Assembly (NCBI RefSeq): GCF_954871325.1
Contig: NC_088775.1
Coordinates: forward strand, 310,001-374,000
DNA from: Gordionus sp. m RMFG-2023
Lineage: Eukaryota; Nematomorpha; Gordioida; Chordodea; Parachordodidae
Direction of reading: 5' to 3'
DNA length: 64,000 nucleotides
Shown piece by piece: positions 12,480-25,900 of the stretch. The position numbers were made by a program, and so were the translations under genes. The stretch's first letter is position 1; each line of letters opens with the position of its first letter. The notes under the pieces were generated by a model. It did no database searches. It was not told the origin of the DNA and worked only from the letters and a program-made list of their open reading frames with translations.

Positions 12480-13960
12480 TCAGATGTTAAAACAATAGTC
12501 AACAAGATTTGCGACGAAAATGATGAAAGCAGAGGAAGAAATTGGAGTGGTTTATACGAAGGATATATTCTAGTGGGTTAGAAAAGAAGCTTTGTGCTAG
12601 ATTGTGACCCATACCGGGCGATAAGCTCTTGGAGTGTGTAATGAAAGTTTTTGGGGGTGGTTTTGGAGAAGAGAATGCGATAGTAAGTGAAAACCAATGA
12701 TATGCAGCTTAGTTTTACACCTAAGGAGCTCCGATGCGATTTGTGGTGAGACAAATACAAGATAATTATCTGGCAAAGAAGGCACTTTATTACGCTTGTG
12801 TAGAAGGAGGTTGCGTTTGACAGAGTACCATATAAAGTTGCTCATAGGCTTTGAGAAAATTAGGTGTAGAGGAGTAGTTGGTTTTGGCAGTGATGGCAAT
12901 ATACGAGGATTCCCGAACTGTTCTTAGGACACATGATGGTGATATCGAGAGCTTTGAGGCAAGGGTTGTGCTACATCAAGGATCAGTCCAGAGTCCGTTA
13001 TTATTTATCATAGAAATGGAGGTGGCGACAAAAGAGGTACTTCTAGGACAACCTCGGGAACTTTTATAGGCTGGCGAACTTGTACAACCAGCAAAAAGTA
13101 AAAAATTAAAAGATAAGATGATCATATGGAAAACTATTGGTTCAAAGTAAAGGATCAGGAAATAAGGAAGAGACATGCAATCGGTCATTTTTAAGGGAAA
13201 GGTATTGCTAGGATTAAATTAAATTTAATGTAGCAGCTGAAAAAAATTGGTTCGTGAAAGATGTAATAGTGAGAAAGGAAGTTTGATGAGAGCGAGAATG
13301 TCTTTTACCTGTACAACATGCGTGAATGGGGTTGATAATGATAAAGTAAAAAAAATGGTTTTGTTATCGGTAATAGAACTAATTTGAGAAAGTGGGAAAG
13401 TTTTGTTATTTGGGCCGCGATGGAAGCAGATGGAGGTGCTGATTCTGCTGTTGTTGCAACTGTTAGATATGCATAGAAGAAGTTCCTTAGAGATCCCGTC
13501 TATTCCCAATTACATATTTCTGAAGCTGAAAGGAAAGGAAAGGTTTGTGTAAGCTGAGCGTGAAGTGTATAGTCTTCGGTGGCGAAACCTTAGTAATAAA
13601 AGCGGCGCGTGAAGCTAAATTAAGAAGGAACGAGATGAGAATGGATAGATGCAAATGTGGCGTATCTATGAGAGAGAGAAACAGGACACATTACGGAAAA
13701 AGATTTGCATAGAAGCACTTCGAGTGATAATGAGTAGAAGTAGGCTGAAGTGGTTTGGGCACATTGAACGAAAGGCAAAAATGATTGGATTAAGAGATTG
13801 CACTTCAATGAAAGTAATAGAGCCAAGGTTTTGAGGACAATAAAGATGCGAAAGTGACAACGCGTGACATGAGAATAGTGTGCCCTACAAATAGCGACAT
13901 CCATGACAGTAAAAAGTAGAGAGTAGGAATTAGCGGGTAAATCTGGAAAAACCACCACTA
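12480..13960 (+). mobile_element. Decayed LINE (non-LTR retrotransposon)
   Basis: Three-frame reading of the plus strand gives typical LINE reverse-transcriptase pieces. Near 12890-13050 it reads LVLAVMAIYEDS, GDIESFEARVVLHQGS and SPLLFIIEME. Further on come a cysteine pair (FTCTTC) near 13300, then EADGGADSAVVATVRYA near 13425-13475, then SRSRLKWFGHIERKAK and DCTSMK near 13730-13810. The catalytic ADD region is replaced by stops and frameshifts, and many further breaks occur, so the copy is dead. The 5' portion (12480-12870) is weaker. The clade is uncertain; an RTE/CR1-like assignment would need a search. Confidence 0.85.
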
Positions 13961-16081
13961 TATCATAAAGAAGAATGGTGCATTTTGTTTTTATCCTATT
14001 TATATCATATATATATAGCAATTTTTACATAAAATTTGATATAACATTATTTGAGAAAGCCATTAACTAATAGTCAATAAAGCCCTATTTAAGCTTCTTT
14101 GAGAAGACCCTGGTGTAGTGATGAAACGGAGAGTAATAATCATATCTCTTATCTTGATACTTCCGTAAACTTTTGTATCATCTATTTACACCTTAAAATT
14201 TTGACAACTAGAAAAAATTGAATTCCCTATTAAAGATATGAGACGAAGAAGGAAAGAAAACATATATGTTTATTAAATTATAAAAAGACCAGTGAAATAT
14301 TTTTAGTTCAATGAAGATTTTAAATAGTGATTAGTAAATCAACGTATGTGATGTTTTCAGAATTCTCTCGTAAGTACCTCTGAATTAATATTTCTATAAT
14401 TCCTAAGCAACGTTGATCTGTGCTGAAAATTCATTAAAAAATATGTAAAAATATAGTGATAACCAAAATAAATTGCTGCCTTTCTGTGACTGAGTTGTTT
14501 CAGGCAAACTTGATATTTATAAATAAAATTAAAACCGCTACATATTAGTGTTTATTAAAGTTGGCTAAAAGAAGCATTAAGTATTTAGTTTCAAAATTTA
14601 GGGATCTTATTTGCATGCAATCAAGGTTAATATATTCCTGTTTCGTCGATATAATAATATTTTAAGAAATTAATTTAAAATTTAAATAATCATTGATATG
14701 TCCATAGTGATGGCTCAAGTTTAAGCTAACTTTTTTTTGTTAGGTTTGATTACTTGAATTGCACTATTGACTAGTAATAGGCTGATTTGGTTGATTACTT
14801 TTCAAATTCATTTTAATCAATAAATTTAATTAAAAATAGTGACTTTAGCTTATACTGGTAGTGGTTAATATAATTTAAAAAAAAATAGAAATTAATTAAA
14901 TACTAAAAAATAAAAAATTTATTTAATAATGACAAATTCAATTAAAATAACTGGATTTTTAAATTTTTTTTTACTTCCTTTATTGAACAATATTATTTAT
15001 AATTAAATATATAATTAAATAAAATTTGTATTATATATAAAAAGGTTACATTTTCTACATAGCGCTATACTTTATAAAATTTAAAAAAATATATTTTAAA
15101 TGATTTTGGCTAAACCTGAATTCATAAAAAAATATGGCCTAGTATAATAAAATTTAATTTTTTAGCATCGGTAATCCCCTATCAGTGTTTCTGTCTTTTA
15201 TAGTGCAGTATTTCTATGTATAGTCGATCTAATTTTACTATGCGAAAGCTGACTGAACCCTAAAAGATTGTCATTTTTTAGGTAATTTTTGCACCAGGAA
15301 TATTCGAATTTTCTAAGCAATGCCTAAAAAAAATAATAACGAACAATAGCATTTATATTATATTTATCAATAAATTGTAAAAGAAAATATAAAATGCTGG
15401 AGTATTAGGCCACGAAAAATTAACCCATATGGAGATTGGTCCCTCAGTAATATTGAGCCTCGAAAAATTGGCCTTCTAGAATATTCTCCAGAAAACACTG
15501 GCCTCTGTTTACGTAAATTTTAAGAATATCATTAATATAAATTTTGTAAAATGTTAATTAATAATGGATGATTCTTAGATGGGTTTCTAAACATTAATTT
15601 TTGACAAATTTATGTAATAATAGCATTTGTACACTTTAAATTTTGTCCAATAGAAACCGCTTAAGCAGGTTTAGAAGTCTAGCAATATTTGCAGCTGTCA
15701 TTTTTCATGCTTGCCATAGATTATAAGACGATTTATCAATTTTTTTATCAGAAGAATGGAACATGTCATTAAGAGCAAAAAAAGTTCTTTTATTTCTAAT
15801 ATTGTATGAATATTTCAATATTTGGCTCATCTCAATTTAATCGCTTTACCATCATTTTTTTTTAAGAAAATAATAATATTAATATTTTTGGACATTAAAG
15901 AAGAGTTTTAAATTTTTTTGGGAAAACCGATTTTTATTGGGGATAAATTTCTTACTGCTCAAATATTTTAGAGACCGAATTTTCCCGGGAGGCAATTTTC
16001 CGGGGGCCAATTTTGCGCGGGAGATTTTCGTGACCAATTTTCCGAAGGCAAATGAGCCTTTATTTATCCTATCCTCTAGAC
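13961..16081. other. Intergenic, nothing recognised
   Basis: AT-rich, without coding signal. It lies 3' of the opsin gene in transcript sense. If the opsin has a further tail exon, it would be here on the minus strand; I could not identify one. Confidence 0.45.
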
Positions 16082-16290
<209 letters not shown>

Positions 16291-16726
16291 GCTAATTTAT
16301 GGAAACACATTTTATGTATAAATTTTGAAATAATAAAAATTTATCATTATTTTTTTTTTGGTATTTTAATTTTTAACTAAATATTTTTGGGAATTATTAT
16401 ATTATTTCCTATTCGTAAATAATCGCAATTATTTTAAATATAATTTTTTTTTAATTAATATTTAATTACATTTTATTATTTTTCAATTTATATAAATTAA
16501 AATTCATAAAATATTATTTTATGTAAAGTGAGGTGGGACTACAAGTTCCCAAAAATACACGAAAAATTATATTATTTTAAAATTGTTATTTGTATATTTT
16601 GTTTTTAAAAAATAGATGCGTGTTTCATTTTTTTTTAGAGGAGATATAATATATCATCTGTAAAAAATTTGTCATTTGGGGCCAGATCTCAATAAAGCCT
16701 GCGCATGCCTATAAATCATTTTTATT

Positions 16727-16901
16727 TTACAAAACCTTTTTGTAATTCTGGTATGTGAACGCGTAGATGAATGGATTGTATACAGCAGACGTTTTCGCGA
16801 ACATGGCCGGAAATAAAGTTACTATCGGCGTGATAATTGACGTCTTGCCGATCAGCGATATGACGAGCAGGCTTGCGTAAGGCCCCCAAGCTACTAAAAA
16901 T
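16727..16901 (-). CDS. Opsin exon 5: TM6 end, TM7, retinal lysine
   Basis: Starts after acceptor TATATTAG. Encodes FLVAWGPYASLLVI, then MFAKTSAVYNPFIYAFTYQ, and stops with TAA at 16729-16727. AATAAA follows immediately (16726-16721). An AAG|GTTTTG near 16735 could be a donor to an unseen tail exon. Confidence 0.9.
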
Positions 16902-19900
16902 CTAATATAGATGAAATAATAATTAAATTATATAGACTATAATTTTTGGTTTAGCAGGTAAATTAATTAGAAATGGCGATAATATTTTGAACAGAGTTTG
17001 AAAGGTTTGGACCTCTATTTGAAAAATCTAGAAGCTTATATAATATTATTTTGGTTAAAATCATCTTAATCGGACCGGTTTTTAAAAATCGATCCAAATT
17101 GAGCCGTCAACACCGGATAAACATTTATCCAAAGTCGAATATCTAACCGACAATCTTAGAGTTAGATATTTTGGAAAATTTTTCATACGACAAAATTATC
17201 ATACTAAGAATAATTTAATTTTAAAACTTGATCAGTATATAATAATACTTATAAAAATATATTATCCATGAACAAGACAATTTACAATCTTTTATTCTTT
17301 GTGCCGAATAATGAAATTCAAATAAATAAATGATAAATATATGAAAATAAAACATAGCAAAAAAATTTATAAAGAGTCATTATAAATATTATATATTATT
17401 CATTTATAAATTATATAATAAATTAAATTTCTTACAATATTTTTAAAATTTTTCCGGAGGTGTACTGGGAAATATATATATTCCCTTCCCCACCGGCCAG
17501 CCTTTTAGTAGGGAGAAAATGGAGGGGAAGTATGGAAGGAAGGAAGGAAGGAAGGAAGGAAGGAAGGAAGGAAGGAAGGAAGGAAGGAAGGAAGGAAGGA
17601 AGGAAGGAAGGAAGGAAGGAAGGAAGGAAGGAAGGAAGGAAGGAAAGAAGGAAGGAAGGAAGGAAGGAAGGAAGGAAGGAAGGAAGGAAGGAAGGAAGGA
17701 AGGAAGGAAGGAAGGAAGGAAGGAAGGAAAAGGCTAAATTTAGCCATATTGTCATTATTATATTTAAATGAAAATTATTTAAAAGTTAAAAGGGTTAAAA
17801 AAAAATTAATAAGAATTATATTTTCCTTACCCAATCAGTAGATAAATGGACATTTTTGCGATTTTAATATTTAACGCGTATCCGCGTGGATGTACGAGAT
17901 GTCTCGAGGCGGAGTTCCTATTCAATTGCAGGGTGATTTTTTTGTTTTTCATGAAGATCGTCCGAAATATGATGATATACGAGATCGTGATGATGGACAG
18001 TGGCGTCAAAAAGCAAAATATGAAGAGGCATAGGGCATAGGAAATAGTTGATTTGTCCTACATTGTATAAATTTAAAAAAATGTTTAAATATTAATTCTA
18101 ATATCAATGATATGACAGCGTAACCCCCATAGATAAATTAAAAATATATCACTAAAAACATGATAAGATTTGGTTAACTTCAATACGTAAAGTATTTATA
18201 ATAAACACAGGGGAAATACGGTTCTAATTTGCTATTAATCAAATGTCCTTATTTAGCTTTAGAGGAGTGCTATCAATTTAGCACCGAATAGGAGTAAGTC
18301 TGATGAATTTAAGAACGAGTGGATGAGATATTTTATTTTAAAATATTGTGAGATCTTGTAGAATTGTAACATGCTTACTAAGGGTAGATGTAAAGTCCCT
18401 AGAAGAAGATAAGAAGGAGTTTCTCGGCTAGGTAGGGGGTGGAGGCGGTATGGAGTCACCTCCAGGAAGATCCTTTAATTTTAGTTTGTTGTAATTTGCT
18501 TTATAACTAATTGGAAGTGAGTCGTCAGATGCTAATTAGCGGAGAGCGGATTGGATATTTAAAGGATTTATTTTATTAGAAATTTTTTAGGCTTTTAATT
18601 GGAGGCTCTTAAGTTTTTTTTAGAGGTTGCAGGGTGGTAAGGAAAATGAGAAATGTTTGAGTCAATCATCAAGAGGGAAAAGTTATTTAATATTGATTGA
18701 AGAATGGTAGAAAGGGTTTTGGCTACTTATAACCAGGAACCTTTAGGAATTCTAGAGATGACTGGGAGGTTTGTCAGATTTTTAGAAAGTTGAAGATGTT
18801 GGCATGAAGGAGGAGGGGGAATAAATGTGTCTGGCATTGGATGAGATAGAAGTATAACTATGAGTGGGAAAAAATGGAAAGGGATTTTTGGAAGGAAAAA
18901 GAAGGAAGCTTTTCGGATTCAGGACATAGGACGCCTTAGATTTTTTTGTTTTGTTGAAAAGGTCAGGGTTAATGATTTTTTATATTTTCTGAAACACGCG
19001 GGATAGCATTCCATAAAATGTCTAAGTGGAAGATTGTGACTTTGAATGAAAGGTGGGCACTCATGAAAGATAATGGGAAAAAAAGGAAAATTATTTTAGA
19101 TACGATAAATGGAGATGTAATGTGTATAGATGTGTTGTTGATAGGTTTTAAGTTTTTATGGAGTCAAAAAAAACATTCTGAATTGTTTTTTTTTGTTTTT
19201 TATTAACTATTTTATATAGGGGATCATATATATATATATATTTATTCTAAACTGATCTTTCATTAAAAATATATTCGTTATTTTGGTTTTCCCACACAAA
19301 AAAAAACTTTATAAATTAAATTGAAATTCTAATTACTTTAGAAAAGTTTTCATAAAAAATTTTAATTGTAAATTATTTAGCATGGAAAAAAAACCAGATG
19401 GCATGTCAACCAGCAATGAATCGTTGTTCAGTTCGCATTGATAAGAATAGGCAAAAAAAGGGAAAACTTTTTTTAAACTGTTTTGAGGATATGGTATAAC
19501 TCACTATTCCAAATTCTTTCATCTCCTATAAGAATAGAGATAACATAAGATTTATATTATATTTTATTAGATTTTCTAAAATCCTATGGAAGCCCTTTCA
19601 TCTCCTTGAAATCGTCTCTAACGCATAAAGGTCGAAACATTTTAATCGATAAATAAATAGACTGAGTTAAAAGTATATCGAATAAAGAGCTTTTGTATTA
19701 AAAATATTAGTACAAGAGCTTTTTTATTCAATTATTTTAAAACACACTATACTATATTAATTATAAAAATTTTTATTCTATTAGATCTCCACGGTGATTC
19801 TTTATATTGCGTTTTACTTTGATATAGTTAAAAAAAATGAAAAAAATATATTTTTGTAATTTCAAATTTATTAATGTTATCATTCTCTCATTAAAAAATA

Positions 19901-22900
19901 TATAATTATAACCTTGGCTAGAAAATGGATCAAATTTTTCAGATCGCGACCCCTACTTTTAAAATTACGTCAATTAAATAATTTCAATCCGTATTTTATA
20001 AATAGAGTTCTTAAGGAAAATTGATAATTGTGAGACAGCAAATGTATATAATATAATAAATCTATCATTATTAACATCATTGTTAATTAATATAATTAAA
20101 TTATTTCTTTTTAAAATAATTTTGACTCTACCAAATTTTTTTTCACTCTCTCCTTATGTTTAGAGAGATAAAATTATCATTTATAAGAGGGATGACATGA
20201 TGTGCACCTCAAATTACTGTAGCGGGTCGTGATACACTTCCATAAGATACACCTCCTCAATGTCATTTTGATGCGCTCTCTTCCTTGTTTACCTTGGTTA
20301 TTGGGGTTGGAGATAAAACACATGAGTATAAAAAGTCATTACAATAACCCCAAGGTAAACAAAGAGGAGAGTACATCAAAAATTTACTAAAACAGCTGTC
20401 TGAACTCTAATAAGATCTATTCCGCCCCTTAAGGGTGGGAGATATATCCTAATACTAGTGTGCCAGATTTCGAGGTGGGAGTGGAGATCTCTGTCATAAA
20501 TTTAATTTTTTTTTCTGTATTCTTAATATAAACTAACCCTACTGACGTAATTTATGGTGCAAGATGTGAGAGGACCTTCGAACACGTAAGAACTCCAAGC
20601 GCCCAGTGGTAAAAGACACCAGAAGAGACAATACGACCAAATGAGGATGATTATAAATATGGCCTGCTTGTAGTTGATTTTTTTGACCTTGAGGCTGTTT
20701 ACGATGACAAACGCGCGATCGCACGCTATCGATGCTATGGTATTGATCGATAATAGGCCAAATAAGCCTCCAGTAAATCCGTAAAAGTTGCAACCTTATA
20801 TAATAAATACGTTTTTATTTTATACTTAATGCGTTTTATCTTATTAGATGTGGTCAGGTTAATACGAGTCAATTTGTAGAGGTTCAATTTACATTATTTT
20901 ATTGTACATGTTAGAGTCAATGAGTTTTATCCGGCAATATGCTATTTTAAAATCGAAAACTATAAAAAGTTCCTGGAAAAATTGTCTGAAATTTTATAGG
21001 GTAGGTGTTCCAAACATGATGGAACACATTTTTGAATTTTTAAAAAAACTCGCTCAAAAAACTGATAAATCATATTGACGTTAACATATATCGTCTGCCT
21101 AGAATTGGAGTTTTCCACTTGCCTTCTTCATCAATTTTGACAGAGCAGCTATAACTTTGGCAAAATAAATCAAAAATTTTTATTTTAATCTAGTTTTTAT
21201 TTTTATAGAAAGTATATTGGGGAATAAATAAAGTTATTAGTGTTGTTAAATTGACTGACTTAAGCCAACTATAAAACAAGTGGAGCTCTGTATTCATCCA
21301 AAAATATTCAAATCAATCTTCAAGTTAAGACTCATCTTAGAAGCTTAATTCAATTTTTTTAAGCTTAAAAATTTTGAAAATGTCGAGTGGAGCACTCCAA
21401 TTCTAGACCGATGATTATAATGTTATAAACATATTAAGACGACTTCTAGAGACCATCATAAATGATGTATTAGAATATTGTAAAATCATAACGTATTATT
21501 TTAACATTTATGCTAACATTTTAAGTAAATGGTTTACACTGTTTAAGACCTTAATTCATTTATCAATCTAAATAATCGATTATTTTTTTTTTAAAAAAAA
21601 ATCTTAGGTAAATTTAAATTAGATTTTAATTAATATCGTATACATTAATAATATTATTATTGTCATATCAACTCTTTCTCGTATCTATAATATTTTAAAA
21701 AATAATGTATTTTCGAGTGTAATATAAAATGTAAATTTAATATTGATTGATTTGCTGTTTTAAATATTTTATTGATCTGTAAATGAATTGCGATAAAATA
21801 ATTATTTTATAAAAAATAATAAAAATTTAATATATAATATATTTTTTTTTAAATTTCAAAATTTAAATTAACACAAGAAATTTTAAATAGTTATATATTT
21901 TTTATTAGAAATAATTTTGAGCTGATGATATTTAAGAGAATAGGCAAATTTTCGAAGGAGGCGATGAATCCCTCGCACATGTATGATTAATGGATAACTA
22001 CAACGGCATATATATATATTTAATTAAAAAATGATAATTTTAATTCAGAACTGAAGTGCCTTGAGGTTCTGTATGTGAAGGAACATCAGCTTTGATTAAA
22101 AAATCTTAGATCATTTCATTAATTATTTTGTTACCTTGTATATTTGTTAACTATTGATGAGACAATGAGTAGATATATAGATTTGGGAATCACATATAAC
22201 CCACAACAATGACAGTTGTAAAGTAGAAATATGTATAGGTTCAGCCTGATAGATGGAATAATACATCTGGATTCCTTATTTAAAGGTTAGTACATTGTTG
22301 GATGTTATCATGCCAGTAGGGTCTTAATCCTTATATAAACTCGTGGGTGAATTGTGCCGATAGATATATTAACCAGACCAACCTAACAAAGCATAGTTTA
22401 ACAAGATTGTCCTCAAAAGATTAATTTAAGAATGAGATTTTTGTGTTTGTTGGAAAAAGTTTACCGGATTTTTTGGAAAGTAAATGGTTATAGAAAGTCT
22501 GATGGAAAGGTAAATATCCAAGAATATTCTCTCTTAAAATTAGATTGATACGATTTTGTTCTCAAAATGTTTAATTCCCAATATAATTTCCAGTTGATGA
22601 ATTTCTAATTTTTTTTAATATCAATTAAAATACGATTAATGAATTGAACTTGTTTTTTTATGTCAATTGATAAATGAAAATCGCTGCCTGATTGACTGTT
22701 TCGCACTATCCTTTTATGCCAAACCATATTTAGTTTGATGTCAGTGATTCTAGGAATTTGGAGATAATTCTTCTTAAAACATCTTGTAGTAATTATTGCC
22801 TCAATTTGGGAGTAGTCCCATATTAACTATCAGGTTACAAAGATCGCTTGTTATCTATAATAGAATGAGAGAGCAAGATATGATACCCTAGAAATACTGG

Positions 22901-25900
22901 TCTGATATGATCCAATCCCCCTGTTGAGTATTTATTTATTTTTTTAAAAATCTAGATAGTTTCAGAAATTTTATTCGGAATTAATTTACAGATATCATTA
23001 ATATCGAGAAAGGGTTTGTCAAAATCTTCCTCAAATTATTAAAAAATATGACTGGTTATTTCTAATTTAGCCAGAAAAATATAGCCTAAACCTCGCGATT
23101 TTGTTAATAGATGTCCTAACCTTTGTTCCTTCTACAAACAAAATCTTCAGACTTGCGCATTATTATTCTAGATGAAATGTTGAGTTAGCCGTTTAATCGG
23201 CTCAAAAAGAGTCATTTAACAACACTAGTTATTTCCTTTTTAAAAATAGTATATTTTTACTTTCATTTATTGAGTTTCTGATTGTATTTTTATGGTATTT
23301 GATTTATATTATTGTATACAATTTAACTATTGATTATAATTTTTTTCTTTTTTTTAAACATGGGGCCAATTAAACATGAATCTTTTAAACGTTTCCCTAA
23401 AATGCAAACCATTTTGGTTTAGGAATTCAATATTTCTATTAGTTATACCTTCAAACATTTTTATATCGATATTTAAATAATTTTGCGGTTAAAATTAGGA
23501 TATGGCTAAAACGCCATGTTGGTTTTTCTATTTTGAATTTACGCTTTCGCGCTCATCTAGCCCAATCAGCTATAAGCAAACAGCTGGCACAATTTTAAAT
23601 AAATGCTAAATTATCTCACTTTAAAAAAAAATCTAGAAAGTGATTGTTGATTTAAAGATCCCACATAAGCTTTCTTAAGAGAGGATAAATTACGAAATGT
23701 AGGATAATAAATCAAGCCAGCCTAGATTGCAGCCTTAAACCTTTAGCGGGTTTATAGTAGAGGCCGCTAAATCGCTTAGTGCATAATTGTTAATTTTATT
23801 GGTAAACGAATAATTTACGCAAGCAAAAATGTGTTCTAACACATTATTTAAGTTAGGATAAAATAAACTGTTCATGAAGTAATTGTATACCTCGTGAAGG
23901 AAACTTAATTTACATGTAGCTATATTTGTTTATATCAGTAATAATTTTTGTTTTTTTACTATCTAATATACCCAGATCTTTAAGGTACCAATTTTTTCTG
24001 AATATCGCGATTATGCTGAGAGGGCAATTGGATAATAGGATCATGGAATCGCTGAACACCAAATTTAGGAGTAAGAGATTTGACGGAGTGCGTAACGATT
24101 TTGTACTTTTATAAATATTATTTATTTTTTTATAGGTATATAAAAGATTAAAAATTAATGCTATAGTAATGCATGTTTTATTACTAGCTAGCATTGGCGT
24201 ACGCAGCGAGGGAGGGGCAAAGCCACAAAATGCAGATGCCGGATTATATTTTTCAAAAATATTATTGTTAATATTAATTTATATTTGCTAATATTTATTC
24301 CTATCTCATATATATATATTTAATTATATTTATTTATCACATTCATCGACTAAGTTATTTTATCATCAATTAATTTCGATTTCAAGTTTTCCTATTTACC
24401 TATTATTTTCAAATTTTAGTGGCGTAATATTTATCTAAAATTCTAGTCAATTAATAATTATCTCTGAAACTCCTTGCCTAACAGGGAGAAAGAAATTGCA
24501 AGCTTGTCCAACGAGATCGAGTCTCCACCAAGCAGTAACAGCTTTTATGGAGTTAGAAGAGCCGATATAAAATTAAACCCTATTAAAATAAAAATTTCAT
24601 AATTGTGTTCCCAAAATAATGGCTTGAAAGAAATATTTCATCAGAGGCAAGAAAATTATTGGATTCAATACTTATTCCAAATTTTTTTCTCATTAGAATG
24701 TATTATTTAATTATACAACTATTTTATGTAATACTTTTCAAAAACATAACATTGACTTGATTAAGAAGATGAGAATAGCGGAGAGCATTTTATTAGAACT
24801 CAAGGAAATTAGAGCTAATGTTGATGAAGAATTTCATATTTTATATGTTATTGTTGAGTCAAAAGCAGAGCTATACGTGTTTAATATTTGTCCCTCTCGA
24901 CTTGCAGCAAGCAAGCTCATCGTTAAAACATTAATATAGGATCAGTAGAAGAGTATTATATAGCAAATGTCCCCTCTACCAACTTTTTTCATATGGTGAT
25001 AGAAAAAAAATATAATAATTTGTTAGATTTTTATCATGAAGATGTTAAAATATCTTATGATGCCTTATTAGCTTAATAACTATGATTAAAAGATTAACTA
25101 TGGTTGATACAGTCCCAAAAAATGCTATGGATGCATTGCATTATTTCAAACACATTTTAGATTATATTCCCAATGTATTAAAATGGTTATAAATATATTA
25201 GCAACTCTTCCCATTAGTAAACTAATGAGAGAACATTCTCTTTTTTAAGAAGAATAACAGAGCCTTGCAGAGGTACCATTTGCAGGACACGGCCCAGATT
25301 CTTTTTAAAAAATTTTTCCGGCCAGGGTTTTTTTTAAAAAAATTTTCAGGCCCAGCCCGGGTGTTTTTTTTTAAAAAATTAAAATACGGTCCGACTCTGG
25401 GGCCAGGCCTGCAAGTCTGTGAAAAACATACCTATGAAATACAACATCTGAAAGTAGATTGATTGATTTGGATCTTTTGAATATTCATAGGCATTTAACG
25501 CCAAGCAAGGATAGATAATCGAAAAATTAGCTCGAAACATACAAAGTACAATTATTCCTTAGGAACTTTTTGTGTATTAATTTTATATTTTCCAACATTT
25601 AAATTTTTTATACTTTACATATTTTAAAAGCTCAAAAAATTCAAATTTCAATTTTGGGTAATTTAAGTGATTCATATCGTGGGTTATATTCATGATTCAC
25701 ATTTACTTTATAGTTTTTCAATGCCGGTTTATATACATTATTTTTTAAATTTCACATTAGTTTAAATGTATTAGAAAAGTTATTAGTCCTAATAAATTTA
25801 CGCTTAGTATTTTTAATTAACAATAATATTTCTTAAAAAAAAAATTATTATCCCCCCCCCAAACCAAATTCCTGCGCAAGCGCCTGCTAGCTAGTGTTTG

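Noticed and set aside
20539-20793. Minus-strand frame starting MQLLRIYWRL
   Set aside because: Shadow of opsin exon 3; the correct frame gives CNFYGFTGGLFG and the TM3-TM4 sequence.
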